Below, one piece after another: positions 1-5,910 of a stretch of DNA of 43,906 nucleotides (positions are counted from its first letter, which is position 1; every line of letters begins with the position of its first letter). Where the stretch lies: NCBI RefSeq assembly GCF_013285155.1, contig NZ_JABTEL010000018.1, positions 1 to 43,906 of the forward strand, written 5' to 3'. The notes under the pieces are model-generated. The model was not told the origin of the DNA, searched no databases, and worked only from the letters and a program-made list of their open reading frames with translations. The translations under genes and the position numbers were made by a program. This DNA comes from Winogradskyella undariae. GTDB taxonomy: Bacteria; Bacteroidota; Bacteroidia; Flavobacteriales; Flavobacteriaceae.

Positions 1-28
1 CTATGATAATAATTACAGAAGTACTTTA

Positions 29-82
29 GCAATAAATTAATAAGTTTTTACTTGTTTTTTACCACAGTACTTTGTTGGCAAC
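29..82 (-). repeat. Degenerate arm of a third attC-like site
   Basis: GCAATAAATTA at 29-39 is identical to the inner arm of the complete site at 611-749. The cassette-specific repeat GTTGGCAAC follows at 74-82. The expected TATACGGTGTT between them is replaced by unrelated AT-rich sequence, and AGTACTTT occurs at both 20-27 and 66-73. This looks like a diverged or disrupted copy of the same site; the other half would lie outside the window. Confidence 0.35.
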
Positions 83-105
83 TGGTTTTTATGTTATATT
101 AATCT

Positions 106-534
106 TTAATCAGTCAATTTAATTTCATAAGTTGTTAAGCCATACCCTGAACTTCCTAAATCTTGATTGATGACTGTCCAATCTTCATTCTCAACTGGTG
201 ATAAGATTGAAAAAGTATTAATCAAATCTTGTGATTCATAAAATTTAATTTCACTAAATGAATTTTTAGGGACTGGATTTACGCCAATTATACCATCTTC
301 AAAAATTTTGAGAGAAGTGTTTTTTTCTATAACATCAGTTGTATCTATTTCGAATCCTAATTCTTCCGATTTCTGATAAATTATAACAATATCTTTATTT
401 GTTTCATTATTTATAAAATACTCTGCTGAACCTGCTGGTTCAATGATTATATTATCATCGCTATTTTTGCCACAACTACTTGTTACAATAACAATAAATA
501 ATATATATGCCTTAATTAAATTGAAAAACTTCAT
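106..534 (-). CDS. Small secreted lipoprotein of unknown function
   Basis: The 142-residue product starts with a hydrophobic signal peptide ending in a lipobox (VTSSC, cysteine at about residue 21), so it is very probably a lipid-anchored envelope protein. The mature part is polar and acidic with no recognised domain. It lies alone between cassette-specific inverted repeats, with about 85 bases of leader inside the cassette. I do not recognise the family. The signal peptide is seen directly; the cassette context is inference. Confidence 0.75.
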   Translation of the reverse strand: MKFFNLIKAYILFIVIVTSSCGKNSDDNIIIEPAGSAEYFINNETNKDIVIIYQKSEELGFEIDTTDVIEKNTSLKIFEDGIIGVNPVPKNSFSEIKFYESQDLINTFSILSPVENEDWTVINQDLGSSGYGLTTYEIKLTD

Positions 535-610
535 AATGTTTTTTATTTTAAGATGAGATATATACCAAAAGGTTGCTTAGGGTTATTGAATTTATCTTTG
601 GGTTCAGCTT

Positions 611-749
611 GTTGCCAACGTTTTTGTATATGGTTTGTTGCGTGTTTTAAGCAACTAATTTAGTAAATAATTACCGACCAAGAAAGTCCGCGAGGACTTT
701 CGTAAGTAGGCGAGAAGCCAGCAATAAATTATATACGGTGTTACCCTTC
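611..749 (-). repeat. attC-like recombination site A
   Basis: The core runs from AAC (617-619) to GTT (740-742), exactly 126 bp, the same length as site B and 71% identical by direct count. On the plus strand GTATATGGTTTGTTGC pairs continuously with GCAATAAATTATATAC, with three G-T wobbles. A central hairpin (GAAAGTCC, loop GCGA, GGACTTTC) sits above it, followed by TTCGTAAGTAGGC, which is identical in site B. The asymmetric spacers next to AAC and GTT are six and three bases in both sites. The stop codon of the nuclease gene (741-743) lies inside the terminal GTTACCC. Confidence 0.65.
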
Positions 750-2480
750 GTTTTTTTCTTTTATTAACTTTATTATTCTTTTCAAACTGTGAGGGTAATT
801 TGAATATTCCATATTTTCTAAAAAATGCATTAAACTAGTTATGCTTTTAATACTCTTTTTGTGACTTGTTAATAAATGTTCTGAATTTTTATTTTCTTCA
901 AGAATATTGAATCTTTCATACGCCAGATTCAATGCTTTTTCCGATTTCATAATATCCATTTCCATATTGATATTCATTGAAACAATATTATGTTTATTCA
1001 ATTCGGTTTGAGCCTTCGAATGATTTTCAAAAAATAAATCTAAAATTAGATTCCTATCAGCTTCATTTGGGATTAGATTAGAAATCATAGAATTATTGTG
1101 GTATTCTTTCTTGAAAGTAAAGTAACCATTTACTCTACTTTGTTCTTTGTTGTTATTTATTTTATACGGTAGAAAAAAGTCTTTATCTAGAATGTAAAGC
1201 ACAGGTATTTCTAGCTCCTTAAAAAGATTAAATGGATAATTTATTTTCCCCACACCATCAAGGTTTAACATTGCTCCCCCTTTTCTAGTAAGACTTACAT
1301 TTCTATTTTCAAGTATATATTCAATAATTTCAGAATCTGAATCACTTTCTGTAACTATAACAAAATTTGCAAAAAAGAATTCACTGTTTTTATATTTATA
1401 GAATTTTAGATATTTGATTTCATTAAGATTATTTCTTTCCCAAAAATCTTTTAATAATTGAGTTGTTTTAGTAATTACACCTCTTGATAAGTTTTTATAC
1501 TTACGAAAAAGAACAATATCAGAATGATTTAATAAATCTACAACTACAGGAGAATGTGTAGTTATTATAGATTGATTTACTGATTCATTATTATGAATTG
1601 ATTTGATGAATTCTTTTATTGCTTGTGGATGTAGATTTATTTCGGGTTCTTCAATTCCTAGAATTATATTTTGTTTTTTTAATTTGGATAAATATCTATA
1701 AAGTGCAATAATTAACACACTTTGAATACCGCTTCCACACTCATTTAAATCAAAATAATTTTCATTTTCTTTTACTTTGATAACTAATTTATCAAGAAAT
1801 ATTGAATAATCAATTCCTGAGTCAGTTGTTATCTCGAACTCCAAATCATTTGAAATGTCATAAAAATTCTTTATTTCATTAGAAATCTTAGATAAAGCAT
1901 TATTTTTTAAAATTGATACAGCTTTATTGACACTTGGAGAAAGTCTGTCCATTCTGGCGGTATGCTTTTCAAGATAAAATTTGAGTATTTCTCTAAGAAT
2001 AGATTCTTCTCGAGCTTGAGCGAGGCGATAATCTCTTACTACTGGTATTAAAACAAAAGTGATATCTTCTTTTAATTTATTAATAAATTCTTGGTCGATT
2101 GTTTCGAAAGAGTTACTAATTGGGGATTTGAAAAAGTATTTAGCTGATTTATGAGAATATTTAAATCTTAATAAAAGTTCGTCTCCAACAAGTTTATCGT
2201 TATAAATATTTTTTTCTGGAATGTTACCAAAAGTTATATCTATAATAGGAATTGTTCTAGTTTTATATAGATGTTTGTCCTGAAGGAAAGATATTTTTTC
2301 ATCTTCAAAATTGAAAAATGCATTCAAAGCTCGAAAAACACCTGATTTACCAGCGTTATTTTGACCAACTAATGCTGTAACATTATTGAAGTTGATTGTT
2401 ATTTTTTCATAAGAGCGAAATTTCGAAATTTCAATTTTTTTTATTTTCATTTATGTTGCTCTTTTTTTAATGAAGGGTAA
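619..2480 (-). mobile_element. Gene cassette 2 (OLD nuclease cassette)
   Basis: The boundaries are placed at the G/TT step by analogy with integrons, which gives an 1,862-bp unit carrying one gene followed by site A. The cassette is bracketed by a perfect 10-bp inverted repeat, GTTACCCTTC (740-749) and GAAGGGTAAC (2472-2481), found in neither neighbour. The start codon is about 30 bases after the boundary and the stop is in the terminal site, the compact layout usual for integron cassettes. No promoter was seen in the short leader, so expression probably depends on read-through or on a promoter within site B. Confidence 0.6.
741..2450 (-). CDS. OLD-family ATP-dependent nuclease (AAA ATPase plus TOPRIM)
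   Basis: This 569-residue protein is an overcoming-lysogenization-defect (OLD) type ATPase-nuclease. Walker A is GQNNAGKS (29-36), the ABC-like signature is around NECGSGIQS (236-244), Walker B is ILGIEEPE (263-270), and the switch histidine is in TTHS (297-300). A C-terminal TOPRIM domain follows, with its glutamate in VTESDSD (E368) and the metal-binding LDKD (421-424). Families of this kind nick or degrade DNA and often serve in phage defence. It resembles GajA or stand-alone class 1 OLD proteins, but no UvrD-like GajB partner is adjacent, so a Gabija system is not supported. The gene ends within the attC-like site. The domain call is strong; a defence role is inference. Confidence 0.88.
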   Translation of the reverse strand: MKIKKIEISKFRSYEKITINFNNVTALVGQNNAGKSGVFRALNAFFNFEDEKISFLQDKHLYKTRTIPIIDITFGNIPEKNIYNDKLVGDELLLRFKYSHKSAKYFFKSPISNSFETIDQEFINKLKEDITFVLIPVVRDYRLAQAREESILREILKFYLEKHTARMDRLSPSVNKAVSILKNNALSKISNEIKNFYDISNDLEFEITTDSGIDYSIFLDKLVIKVKENENYFDLNECGSGIQSVLIIALYRYLSKLKKQNIILGIEEPEINLHPQAIKEFIKSIHNNESVNQSIITTHSPVVVDLLNHSDIVLFRKYKNLSRGVITKTTQLLKDFWERNNLNEIKYLKFYKYKNSEFFFANFVIVTESDSDSEIIEYILENRNVSLTRKGGAMLNLDGVGKINYPFNLFKELEIPVLYILDKDFFLPYKINNNKEQSRVNGYFTFKKEYHNNSMISNLIPNEADRNLILDLFFENHSKAQTELNKHNIVSMNINMEMDIMKSEKALNLAYERFNILEENKNSEHLLTSHKKSIKSITSLMHFLENMEYSNYPHSLKRIIKLIKEKNEG

Positions 2481-2610
2481 CGTGATTGTGTATGGTTAGT
2501 TGCGTGATTTAATCACTAAAGCTAGCAAATAAATCACAGATAGAATATTCCGCAGGAATGTTCGTAAGTAGGCTTAAAAGAAGCAATTAATTATACACGG
2601 TGTTGTGGTG
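2472..2610 (-). repeat. attC-like recombination site B
   Basis: The core runs from AAC (2479-2481) to GTT (2602-2604), again exactly 126 bp. On the plus strand GTGTATGGTTAGTTGC pairs with GCAATTAATTATACAC. Relative to site A, one T-A pair becomes A-T and one A-T becomes G-C, while the three G-T wobbles stay in the same places. The inner hairpin changes sequence (GAATATTCC against GGAATGTTC) but still pairs. These compensatory changes support a selected fold. The 127-residue gene reads into the site and takes its stop codon from it (2591-2593). Confidence 0.65.
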
Positions 2611-2974
2611 TCGTTTTTAATTTTTCTATCAGTCTGTCATTAAATTCAATTAGTTCAACAATTTCGGAATTCCAACTGTCCTCAATTATTTCTCCAAAAC
2701 CTGTGTAAAAAACATCCCAATTGAGATTTAGACTTTTTCCAAGTTCAACTATAAATCCGCTCAAGTCATTTCCTTTCTTTTGTAATTCTTCCATAAACCA
2801 ATTCCCAAAACCGTTAGCAGATTCTAATTCACTTGAAAATGATAAATAATATTTTGGAACTTCATTTTCGTAAATAATAGTTTCATTATACTCTATTTCC
2901 AAAAAAGGAAAAAATCTTTCATTTCCTCTTTCTTCAACTAAATAAGATTCCGTTTCTAATGTTACTTTATCCAT
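2591..2974 (-). CDS. Hypothetical acidic cassette protein
   Basis: The 127-residue product is soluble-looking and rich in Glu and aromatic residues (SYLVEERGNERFFPFLEIEY near the start). There is no signal peptide or recognised domain. The start overlaps the end of the upstream 150-residue gene by 8 bases, so the two are probably translationally coupled and work together. Its last codons (encoding PQHRV) and its stop codon lie inside site B, so the C-terminus depends on which site follows the gene. I do not recognise the family; a toxin-immunity or defence pair is possible but unsupported. Confidence 0.7.
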   Translation of the reverse strand: MDKVTLETESYLVEERGNERFFPFLEIEYNETIIYENEVPKYYLSFSSELESANGFGNWFMEELQKKGNDLSGFIVELGKSLNLNWDVFYTGFGEIIEDSWNSEIVELIEFNDRLIEKLKTTPQHRV

Positions 2975-3419
2975 TTAGATATTTTGGGTTATTAATTTCT
3001 TTTTCAAATTCAGTTGGTCTGAAAAATGGCCAAACTTCTTCGTCTCCAATTTCAATATTCTCCAATTCTTTTCCCTCTGATTTTTTTGGATAAATTCCGA
3101 ACGTTATTAAACTCAAAATCCATTTAATCGGATTCGAGAATTTTGGGTCTTTCCATTCGTATTCATTGTCAGACTTTAGAAACAGAATAAATCTTTTAAT
3201 ATGACCTTCAGCCTCAACAGTTAATTTGTCTTTTCCTGTGTTTTTGTGTTTTCTTAAATCATCATAGCAATACCAGAAACTATTTTCGACCGCTTTAACT
3301 CCTTTATCATCTGTTGGATAAATTGGTTCAATTCTGTCCATAAACTCAAAGTTTGTTATTCTTCCAGATAGATATTGGCGAAGGTTTTCGGCTAATATGT
3401 TTCTATGATTTCTATTCAT
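2967..3419 (-). CDS. Hypothetical cassette protein, 150 residues
   Basis: This is the first gene of the two-gene cassette, starting 27 bases after the cassette boundary. An N-terminal part is rich in Arg, Asn and aromatics (NHRNILAENLRQYLSGRITNF). A charged centre follows, then a short hydrophobic stretch (PIKWILSLITFGIYP, about residues 97-111) that could be a single membrane-associated helix, then an acidic tail. There is no signal peptide and I do not recognise the family. The 8-base overlap with the downstream gene argues for a functional pair. Confidence 0.7.
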   Translation of the reverse strand: MNRNHRNILAENLRQYLSGRITNFEFMDRIEPIYPTDDKGVKAVENSFWYCYDDLRKHKNTGKDKLTVEAEGHIKRFILFLKSDNEYEWKDPKFSNPIKWILSLITFGIYPKKSEGKELENIEIGDEEVWPFFRPTEFEKEINNPKYLNG

Positions 3420-3590
3420 TTATGGGTTTCGTTAAATGCACCACAACGTGTAATAAGTTCACTATTTCCAATAAATCTAAAAATACAACAAAACTCAATA
3501 TCAATAAGTGATTATGAGTTTTCAAACGGTAACAAGTAATTACAAACGGATGTAAATAGGTAACTACCGAATATTATTTGTCAGTCAGCA

Positions 3591-3598
3591 CATCTTTG
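3591..3598 (+). promoter_or_regulatory. Possible -7 element for ssb
   Basis: CATCTTTG, followed by CA, differs at one position from the Bacteroidota -7 consensus TAnnTTTG and lies about 60 bases before the ssb start. No TTG is found 19-21 bases upstream, so the call is weak. The rest of the spacer (3448-3658) separates the cassette array from ssb and shows nothing else I recognise. Confidence 0.25.
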
Positions 3599-3658
3599 CA
3601 GTGTTGAATCGATGTAGGTTCAATAGTATTAACTGTTTAACCATTAAAATTTAGAATT

Positions 3659-3991
3659 ATGAACACATTAAGAAACAAAGTACAGTTGATTGGTAACTTA
3701 GGAAATGACCCAGAAATCACCAATTTTGAATCCGGAAAAACATTAGCAAAATTCTCTGTTGCTACTAATGAAACGTATAAAAACCCTAAAGGAGAAAAAG
3801 TAACCGATACGCAATGGCATAATGTTGTAGCTTGGGGTAAAACGGCTCAGGTAGTAGAGAAATTTATTACAAAGGGAAAAGAAGTTGCTATTGAAGGTCG
3901 TTTAACTACCAGGTCTTGGGAAGATAAAGATGGTGTTAAGCGCTATACGACAGAGGTTGTTTGTAGCGAACTTTTAATGTTAGGCAAATAG
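3659..3991 (+). CDS. ssb: Single-stranded DNA-binding protein, short form
   Basis: This 110-residue OB-fold protein has the canonical start NKVQLIGNLGNDPEI, the WHNVVAWGKTAQ strand (53-64) and a final GVKRYTTEVVCSELLMLGK. It binds single-stranded DNA in replication, repair and recombination. It lacks the flexible linker and the acidic DDxPF-type tip through which full-length SSB recruits partners, and is about 40-60 residues shorter than usual replicative SSBs. It is therefore probably a paralogue of a full-length SSB encoded elsewhere, though that cannot be checked here. It is transcribed away from the cassette array. Confidence 0.93.
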   Translation: MNTLRNKVQLIGNLGNDPEITNFESGKTLAKFSVATNETYKNPKGEKVTDTQWHNVVAWGKTAQVVEKFITKGKEVAIEGRLTTRSWEDKDGVKRYTTEVVCSELLMLGK

Positions 3992-4002
3992 TAGAAATAT
4001 AA

Positions 4003-4041
4003 AAACCCAAAGAGCAATAATTACAATTGTCCTTTGGGTTT
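4003..4041. terminator. Bidirectional hairpin terminator
   Basis: AAACCCAAAG (4003-4012) pairs with CTTTGGGTTT (4032-4041), with A-rich sequence on one side and T-rich on the other. It lies between the convergent ssb and the 58-residue minus-strand gene. Confidence 0.7.
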
Positions 4042-4046
4042 ATTAG

Positions 4047-4223
4047 TTATGCTACTTTTTTAAGTAAATCAAAACAAGGGCATTTTTTACAACGCTTATT
4101 TTCTGATTTTTTAAATTTTTTGCAACATTTAGATTTTACATTGTCTAAAGTGTCTAATCCATTAGCTTCAAGAACTTTAATGCGTTCTTTCTTTAGCTTC
4201 TTATTTTTCTTTTTTTTGCCCAT
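4047..4223 (-). CDS. Small Cys/Lys-rich conserved-looking protein (58 residues)
   Basis: The minus strand reads MGKKKKNKKLKKERIKVLEA at the N-terminus, then a short segment with NGLDTLDNVKSKCCKKF, and ends in KRCKKCPCFDLLKKVA. Five cysteines (CC followed by CxxCxC) suggest metal or redox binding, and the lysine-rich head suggests nucleic-acid or membrane contact. A perfect TAnnTTTG element 20 bases upstream and a shared terminator with ssb support a real gene. The overlapping plus-strand frame is a shadow. The function is unknown, but small KKFKK/CKKCPC proteins of this type are familiar to me from flavobacterial genomes. Confidence 0.75.
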   Translation of the reverse strand: MGKKKKNKKLKKERIKVLEANGLDTLDNVKSKCCKKFKKSENKRCKKCPCFDLLKKVA

Positions 4224-4242
4224 TGGATAAAAATCAATAGTA

Positions 4243-4250
4243 CAAAAGTA
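4243..4250 (-). promoter_or_regulatory. -7 element of the 58-residue gene
   Basis: TACTTTTG on the minus strand matches the Bacteroidota -7 consensus TAnnTTTG exactly and lies 20 bases before the start codon. No clear -33 TTG is seen. Confidence 0.4.
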
Positions 4251-4285
4251 GTTATTTATATTTAATCTAAATAATTTTTAACGTT

Positions 4286-4804
4286 TTAAGCTACAGGTGT
4301 TTCCGCAGCAGAATTTACAGTGAGTTGCTGAATATCTCTATCAAACAAATACAAACCACCTTTATCATCTCCAATCATTTTTACTTTATCAAGAATGGTT
4401 CTTGCTGTTGCTTCTTCTTCAATTTGTTCTGCAACATACCATTGTAAAAAGTTATGTGTGGCATAATCTTTTTCTTGTAACGATATGTGAACAAGTTCGT
4501 TAATGCTTTCAGAAACAAAAATTTCATGTTCTAAAAGTTTTTCAAACATTGATTTATAAGATTCAAACGTCACATTAGGAGCTGTTAATTCTGAAACGTG
4601 TGCGTGTCCACCACGTTCGTTAACAAACTTTACAAGTTTTAGCATGTGCGCACGTTCTTCGTCTGATTGATCGTACATAAAATTAGAAATACCTTCTAAT
4701 CCTTTAACTTCTGCCCAAATTGCCATGGCTAAATAAGCTTGAGAAGATTCTGCTTCGATTCTAATTTGTTTGTTTAATGCGGCTTCGATAGATTTTGATA
4801 ACAT
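4286..4804 (-). CDS. ftnA: Bacterial ferritin
   Basis: This 172-residue non-heme ferritin stores iron as a ferric mineral inside a 24-subunit shell. The ferroxidase ligands are at the positions of the E. coli FtnA numbering: E17, E50 and H53 (DEERAH), E94 (EHEIF), then Q127 and E130 in AEQIEEEA. The four-helix bundle fills residues 1-145 and a short tail follows (TVNSAAETPVA). It is monocistronic, with a TAnnTTTG element 17 bases upstream of the start. Confidence 0.95.
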   Translation of the reverse strand: MLSKSIEAALNKQIRIEAESSQAYLAMAIWAEVKGLEGISNFMYDQSDEERAHMLKLVKFVNERGGHAHVSELTAPNVTFESYKSMFEKLLEHEIFVSESINELVHISLQEKDYATHNFLQWYVAEQIEEEATARTILDKVKMIGDDKGGLYLFDRDIQQLTVNSAAETPVA

Positions 4805-4821
4805 AGTGTGGTGTTTTAATT

Positions 4822-4829
4822 CAAATATA
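4822..4829 (-). promoter_or_regulatory. -7 element of the ferritin gene
   Basis: TATATTTG on the minus strand matches TAnnTTTG exactly, 17 bases before the ferritin start codon. The region 19-21 bases upstream has only T-rich sequence instead of TTG. Confidence 0.4.
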
Positions 4830-4916
4830 AGGATTGTTCATCCCGCGATAAAATATTTGTGATAAATCGCTTTTAATATTCTCTAATATATGTGATTTTT
4901 TTTAGCACTATTAACT

Positions 4917-5819
4917 CTAAAAGTAAATATCTTGAGCTAAACGAAACGTATTAGCGTGTGCGGTAATAATATTTTTTATATCTCGGGAATAAGCACCTCC
5001 CATACTACACATTACAGGAATTTGGTTTTGTTTGCACTGCCCTAAAACAAAACGATCTCTAGATTTACAACCATCAATAGATAAGCTGATTTGACCTAAT
5101 TTATCAGAGGCTAAAACGTCTACACCAGACAGGTAGTATATAAAATCGGGTTGCTGTTCTTCTATTAACTTTGGAAGCGTCGCTTTTAATAACTTTAAAT
5201 ACGTTTTATCATCGGTATTGTTTTCTAGTTCGATATCTAAATCACTTTTCTCTTTTTCAAAAGGATAATTATTTTTACCGTGCATAGAAAAGGTGAATAC
5301 CGATGTGTCAGTCCTAAATATTTCTGCTGTCCCATTTCCCTGGTGCACATCTAAATCTACAATTAAAATCTTTTTAGCAAGTCCATTACTTTGAAGGTAT
5401 CGTGCAGCAATAGCTTGGTCGTGTAGTAGACAAAAAGCTTCACCTCGGTCTGTAAAAGCATGATGTGTACCACCAGAAATATTCATGCCGATACCATATT
5501 TTAAAGCAAATTCACTAGCTTTTATGGTTCCGTCTGCAATAATAACTTCTCGCTTAATTAAATTTCTACTCAATGGAAATCCGATTTTACGAGCCGCTCT
5601 TTGGTTTAATGTTAAATTTATTAAATCGTAATAATATTCTGGTGTATGAACAGCCAGAATGTGTTTGTCATTTGGTTCTTCTGGTTGAAAAAAATTATCT
5701 TCATTGCAAGTCCCTTCATACAAAAGTTGTTGTGGTAACAGCTCGTACTTTTCCATAGGAAAGCGATGACCTTCGGGTATATGGTGTCTGTATATTGGGT
5801 GAAATGCTATTTTCAGCAT
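4917..5819 (-). CDS. Histone deacetylase / acetoin-utilisation family hydrolase
   Basis: The 300-residue protein has the zinc-dependent arginase-deacetylase fold. The catalytic pair is H119-H120 in GGTHHAF, and the zinc ligands are D157 and H159 in VDLDVHQGNG and D234 in SGVDVLASDKLG. A GGAYS segment near residue 275 may hold the transition-state tyrosine. Bacterial members hydrolyse acetyl groups from lysines, polyamines or small amides; the substrate cannot be read from sequence. It is compact, consistent with HDAC class IV-like or AcuC-like proteins. It lies 91 bases downstream of the MG2/plug protein gene on the same strand and may share its transcript. Confidence 0.9.
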   Translation of the reverse strand: MLKIAFHPIYRHHIPEGHRFPMEKYELLPQQLLYEGTCNEDNFFQPEEPNDKHILAVHTPEYYYDLINLTLNQRAARKIGFPLSRNLIKREVIIADGTIKASEFALKYGIGMNISGGTHHAFTDRGEAFCLLHDQAIAARYLQSNGLAKKILIVDLDVHQGNGTAEIFRTDTSVFTFSMHGKNNYPFEKEKSDLDIELENNTDDKTYLKLLKATLPKLIEEQQPDFIYYLSGVDVLASDKLGQISLSIDGCKSRDRFVLGQCKQNQIPVMCSMGGAYSRDIKNIITAHANTFRLAQDIYF

Positions 5820-5910
5820 TATTTAATACGTTTTAATTGAATTCAATTTTCATCATAACAAGCTCTAAAGTGTTAGCGATAACTAGCTTTCATAATTTCA
5901 TTTGTTATTT

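Larger units (their letters stand above)
1..618 (-). mobile_element. Partial gene cassette 3 (lipoprotein cassette)
   Basis: This is the last visible cassette of the array when read on the minus strand. It begins at the GTT of the site at 611-749 and carries the lipoprotein gene at 106-534. The 9-bp inverted repeat GTTGGCAAC (74-82) and GTTGCCAAC (611-619) brackets the gene, as happens in the two neighbouring cassettes with different sequences. The site at its far end is degenerate and cut by the window edge, so the left boundary is uncertain. Cassette status is inferred from geometry only. Confidence 0.5.
2481..3446 (-). mobile_element. Gene cassette 1 (two-gene unknown cassette)
   Basis: This 966-bp unit holds two overlapping genes and ends in site B. 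Its own 9-bp inverted repeat is GTTGTGGTG (2602-2610) and CACCACAAC (3439-3447). Read on the minus strand it is the first cassette of the run. Beyond 3447 the conserved site sequence is lost after AACGTG, so this is the boundary between the array and the chromosome, where an attI-like site would be expected in an integron. Confidence 0.55.

Noticed and set aside
611..749. Classical integron attC with GTTRRRY core and a complete integron
   Set aside because: The bases after GTT do not match RRRY at any of the three cassettes and no integron integrase gene is in the window, so only the term attC-like is used.
611..2610. A conserved non-coding RNA or riboswitch in front of each cassette gene
   Set aside because: The stable fold is on the strand opposite to the gene transcripts, and the sites are delimited by cassette-specific inverted repeats, which an RNA element would not need.
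741..3419. A Gabija (GajA-GajB) defence system
   Set aside because: The OLD-type nuclease fits GajA in general layout, but neither neighbour is a UvrD-like helicase; they are small unknown proteins in a separate cassette.
4027..4230. Plus-strand frame of 67 codons after ssb
   Set aside because: It is rich in Phe and Leu as the complement of a Lys-rich gene; the minus frame with CxxC motifs, promoter and terminator is the better gene.
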